From contig NZ_JAQMTY010000040.1 of NCBI RefSeq assembly GCF_028330765.1, positions 1 to 40,919 on the forward strand: a DNA stretch of 40,919 nt, written 5' to 3'. The stretch is from Spirulina subsalsa CS-330 (GTDB taxonomy: Bacteria > Cyanobacteriota > Cyanobacteriia > Cyanobacteriales > Spirulinaceae). Position 1 is the stretch's first letter. The number at the start of each line of letters is the position of its first letter. Under the pieces are notes generated by a model that saw only the letters and a list, made by a program, of their open reading frames with translations, did no database searches and was not told the origin of the DNA. Made by a program: the position numbers and the translations under genes. Positions 39,630 through 40,919 of the stretch are shown here, piece after piece.

Positions 39630-40625
39630 ATGTCAACAAAAGCCTGTTTGATTTTTAACCCGGCATCGGGCCAAGGCAATGCAGAACGCGATCGCGCCAT
39701 CATCACCAAGCAGTTAGATCCCCATTTTGATCTCACCATTTACCCGACGACTCCCGACCTCAGTGCCCGCGATCGCGTCAAGCAGGCCAAAACCGAAGGC
39801 TACGACCTGATCATCGCGTCGGGGGGTGATGGTACGGTGTCTCAGGTGGCGGGGGAATTGATTAACACGGAAATTCCCCTGGGGATTATTCCGAGGGGGA
39901 CGGCGAATGCGTTTGCGGCGGCCTTTGATATTCCCAATGATCCCGTGGCGGCCTGTGCGGTGATCCGTGAGGGGTTGACCCAGGCGGTGGATGTGGGGCG
40001 CAGTGAGGGGCGGCCGGTGATTTTGTTGGCGGGGGTGGGGTTGGAAGCCGATGTGGTGGAAGGAGCCGATCGCGCCGCCAAAGACCAGTTTGGCGCTTTG
40101 GCCTATTGGTTTTCGGGAGTGCAACAACTGCGGACTCTCGATCCGTTTCAAGTGGAACTCGACACAGAAGATCGGGTGATTTCAGTGACAGCGATCGCGG
40201 TGACGGTGGCTAATATTGCGCCCTCGACCTCGATTTTTGCCCAAGGGCCAGCAGAATTATTACCCGATGATGGCTTGCTTGATGTCACGATCATCTCGCC
40301 GGTCAATTGGGCGGGGGCGATCGCTGCCTCCCAGCATCTTCTCCAAACTGCGATCCAAAACCGTCCCGCCGAACGCGACGACATCGGCTACTTCCGCACC
40401 CGCCGCCTCACAATCACCACCGATCCCCCCCAAAACGTTGTCATCGATGGCGAACTGTCCGGGACAACGCCAATCACCATCGACTGCATTCCCAACGGCC
40501 TCACCCTCATCCTGCCCACCGAAAAAGCCCCCGCCCAAGCCGAAAACCTCGACGGCTTACCGGATCTCACCATCACGCCCAAAACCGACGAGCCAACAGA
40601 TGAGCACTCATCCAGAAGCGATTAA
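39630..40625 (+). CDS. YegS-type lipid kinase (diacylglycerol kinase catalytic domain)
   Basis: Predicted to phosphorylate a lipid or sphingoid-like substrate with ATP. The 331-residue protein shows the family features: CLIFNPASGQGNAERDRAII (P-loop-like start), LIIASGGDGTVSQVAGELIN (catalytic GGDGT), LGIIPRGTANAFAAAFDIPN and a beta-sandwich C-terminal half with AGVGLEADVVEGADRAAKD and VVIDGELSGTTPITIDCIPN. The C-terminal about 25 residues (TITPKTDEPTDEHSSRSD) are an acidic tail not needed for the fold. ATG 39630 gives the usual start, 83 nt after yraN on the same strand. The substrate is unknown. Confidence 0.93.
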   Translation: MSTKACLIFNPASGQGNAERDRAIITKQLDPHFDLTIYPTTPDLSARDRVKQAKTEGYDLIIASGGDGTVSQVAGELINTEIPLGIIPRGTANAFAAAFDIPNDPVAACAVIREGLTQAVDVGRSEGRPVILLAGVGLEADVVEGADRAAKDQFGALAYWFSGVQQLRTLDPFQVELDTEDRVISVTAIAVTVANIAPSTSIFAQGPAELLPDDGLLDVTIISPVNWAGAIAASQHLLQTAIQNRPAERDDIGYFRTRRLTITTDPPQNVVIDGELSGTTPITIDCIPNGLTLILPTEKAPAQAENLDGLPDLTITPKTDEPTDEHSSRSD

Positions 40626-40669
40626 AATTGCAAACGTAACGATACTCACCTTTACCCCTCTTTCTACCT

Positions 40670-40816
40670 ATGAAATTTGTTATCCCCTTTTTGCTGCTCG
40701 TGGCCTATGGCTGGGGCGTTTGGAAATTTTGGAAGGGCTACGATCGCACCAACTTCCAAGCCAGTCTTATCAGTAAAGTTACCGTAAATTTTGGGTCTAA
40801 AGCCCCGTCCTTGTAG
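40670..40816 (+). pseudogene. Small membrane-protein ORF probably truncated by an inserted element
   Basis: ATG 40670 opens a frame of 48 codons: MKFVIPFLLLVAYGWGVWKF (one membrane helix) then WKGYDRTNFQASLISK, ending at TAG 40814. The host-like part resembles the N-terminus of longer cyanobacterial membrane proteins. The last residues (VTVNFGSKAPSL) fall inside sequence that looks like an insertion-element end (from 40783), so the original reading frame is probably lost. Confidence 0.45.
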
Positions 40817-40919
40817 GACGGCTTTATCTTGTGATTCATTAATGATACATTCATATTAAGCGACCTAACAGAGTTGAAGTATGGGGTTCTAAGAGCAAGT
40901 CTTTTGGGTAAAACTTCGA
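40783..40919. mobile_element. Candidate left end of an IS200/IS605-like element
   Basis: TTAC (40779-40782) is followed after 16 nt by a hairpin: CCGTCCT pairs with AGGACGG around TGT, with AAAG/CTTT extending it and two bulged Cs (about 40799-40825). IS608-like elements insert 3' of TTAC and carry a subterminal hairpin at each end. The AAAGCC...GTCCT type hairpin is common at such ends in cyanobacteria. From 40835 to the edge one frame stays open (ending LKYGVLRASLLGKTS) but I cannot recognise a transposase in it. The rest of the element would lie beyond the window. Confidence 0.4.

Overview
The window is chromosomal DNA of a cyanobacterium. The HIP1 octamer GCGATCGC and its core recur throughout. 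The genes include nblA (phycobilisome degradation), a CGLD27/Ycf36 GreenCut protein, an RRM-type Rbp, a WcaI-like glycosyltransferase, a DUF3352 protein and a solanesyl-type prenyl diphosphate synthase. A large dispersed repeat at 37.3-37.6 kb reminds me of filamentous (Spirulina/Oscillatoria-like) genomes, but species cannot be fixed from this sequence alone. Most of the window is ordinary, moderately GC-rich core genome with short intergenic gaps.

Layout: 1-164 looks like the decayed 3' end of an IS200/IS605-type element. 0.4-3.7 kb holds a PEP-CTERM secreted protein, a DUF423 membrane protein and gamma-glutamyltranspeptidase. 3.8-5.0 kb is an AT-richer gene with no HIP1 site that resembles AIPR-type abortive-infection proteins, with a perfect 15-bp palindrome upstream. 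5.2-9.4 kb: a lidless Hsp70-like protein, a conserved hypothetical, tRNA-Thr(UGU), an IF-3-family gene that appears to start at AUC, and a PDE-like HD protein. 9.4-20 kb: DUF3352 protein, methyltransferase-like protein, CNNM/HlyC-type membrane protein, tRNA-Ile(CAU), a class A penicillin-binding protein and a GHL10 glycoside-hydrolase-like protein. 20-24.4 kb: a membrane-anchored helical-repeat protein, ExoD and two conserved hypotheticals, one a lipoprotein. 24.7-34.6 kb: glycosyltransferase, the rsfS/CGLD27/asparaginase cluster, prenyl synthase, the phasin-like/FKBP pair, AnmK, a hypothetical, a soluble Ser/Thr kinase with an uncharacterised C-terminal region, and a double-domain universal stress protein. 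34.6-37.6 kb is repeat-rich and carries nblA (with a plausible NtcA-type promoter), rbp with a long leader, and rpiA. 37.6-40.8 kb: a CheW-domain protein, a pentapeptide-repeat protein, YraN and a YegS-type lipid kinase. The window ends in a small membrane-protein ORF that seems interrupted by the left end of another IS200/IS605-like element.

Functional themes are cell envelope and peptidoglycan (PBP, AnmK, ExoD, WcaI-like GT, GHL10), translation and ribosome control (IF-3 family, RsfS, Rbp, two tRNAs), and stress or nutrient response (nblA, USP, Hsp70-like, Ser/Thr kinase). I see no multi-gene defence island, CRISPR array or biosynthetic cluster. The strongest candidates for something unusual are the orphan AIPR-like gene, the AUC-initiated IF-3-family gene next to a PDE-like HD protein, the kinase C-terminal domain, and the triplicated 64-bp palindromic repeat downstream of rpiA.
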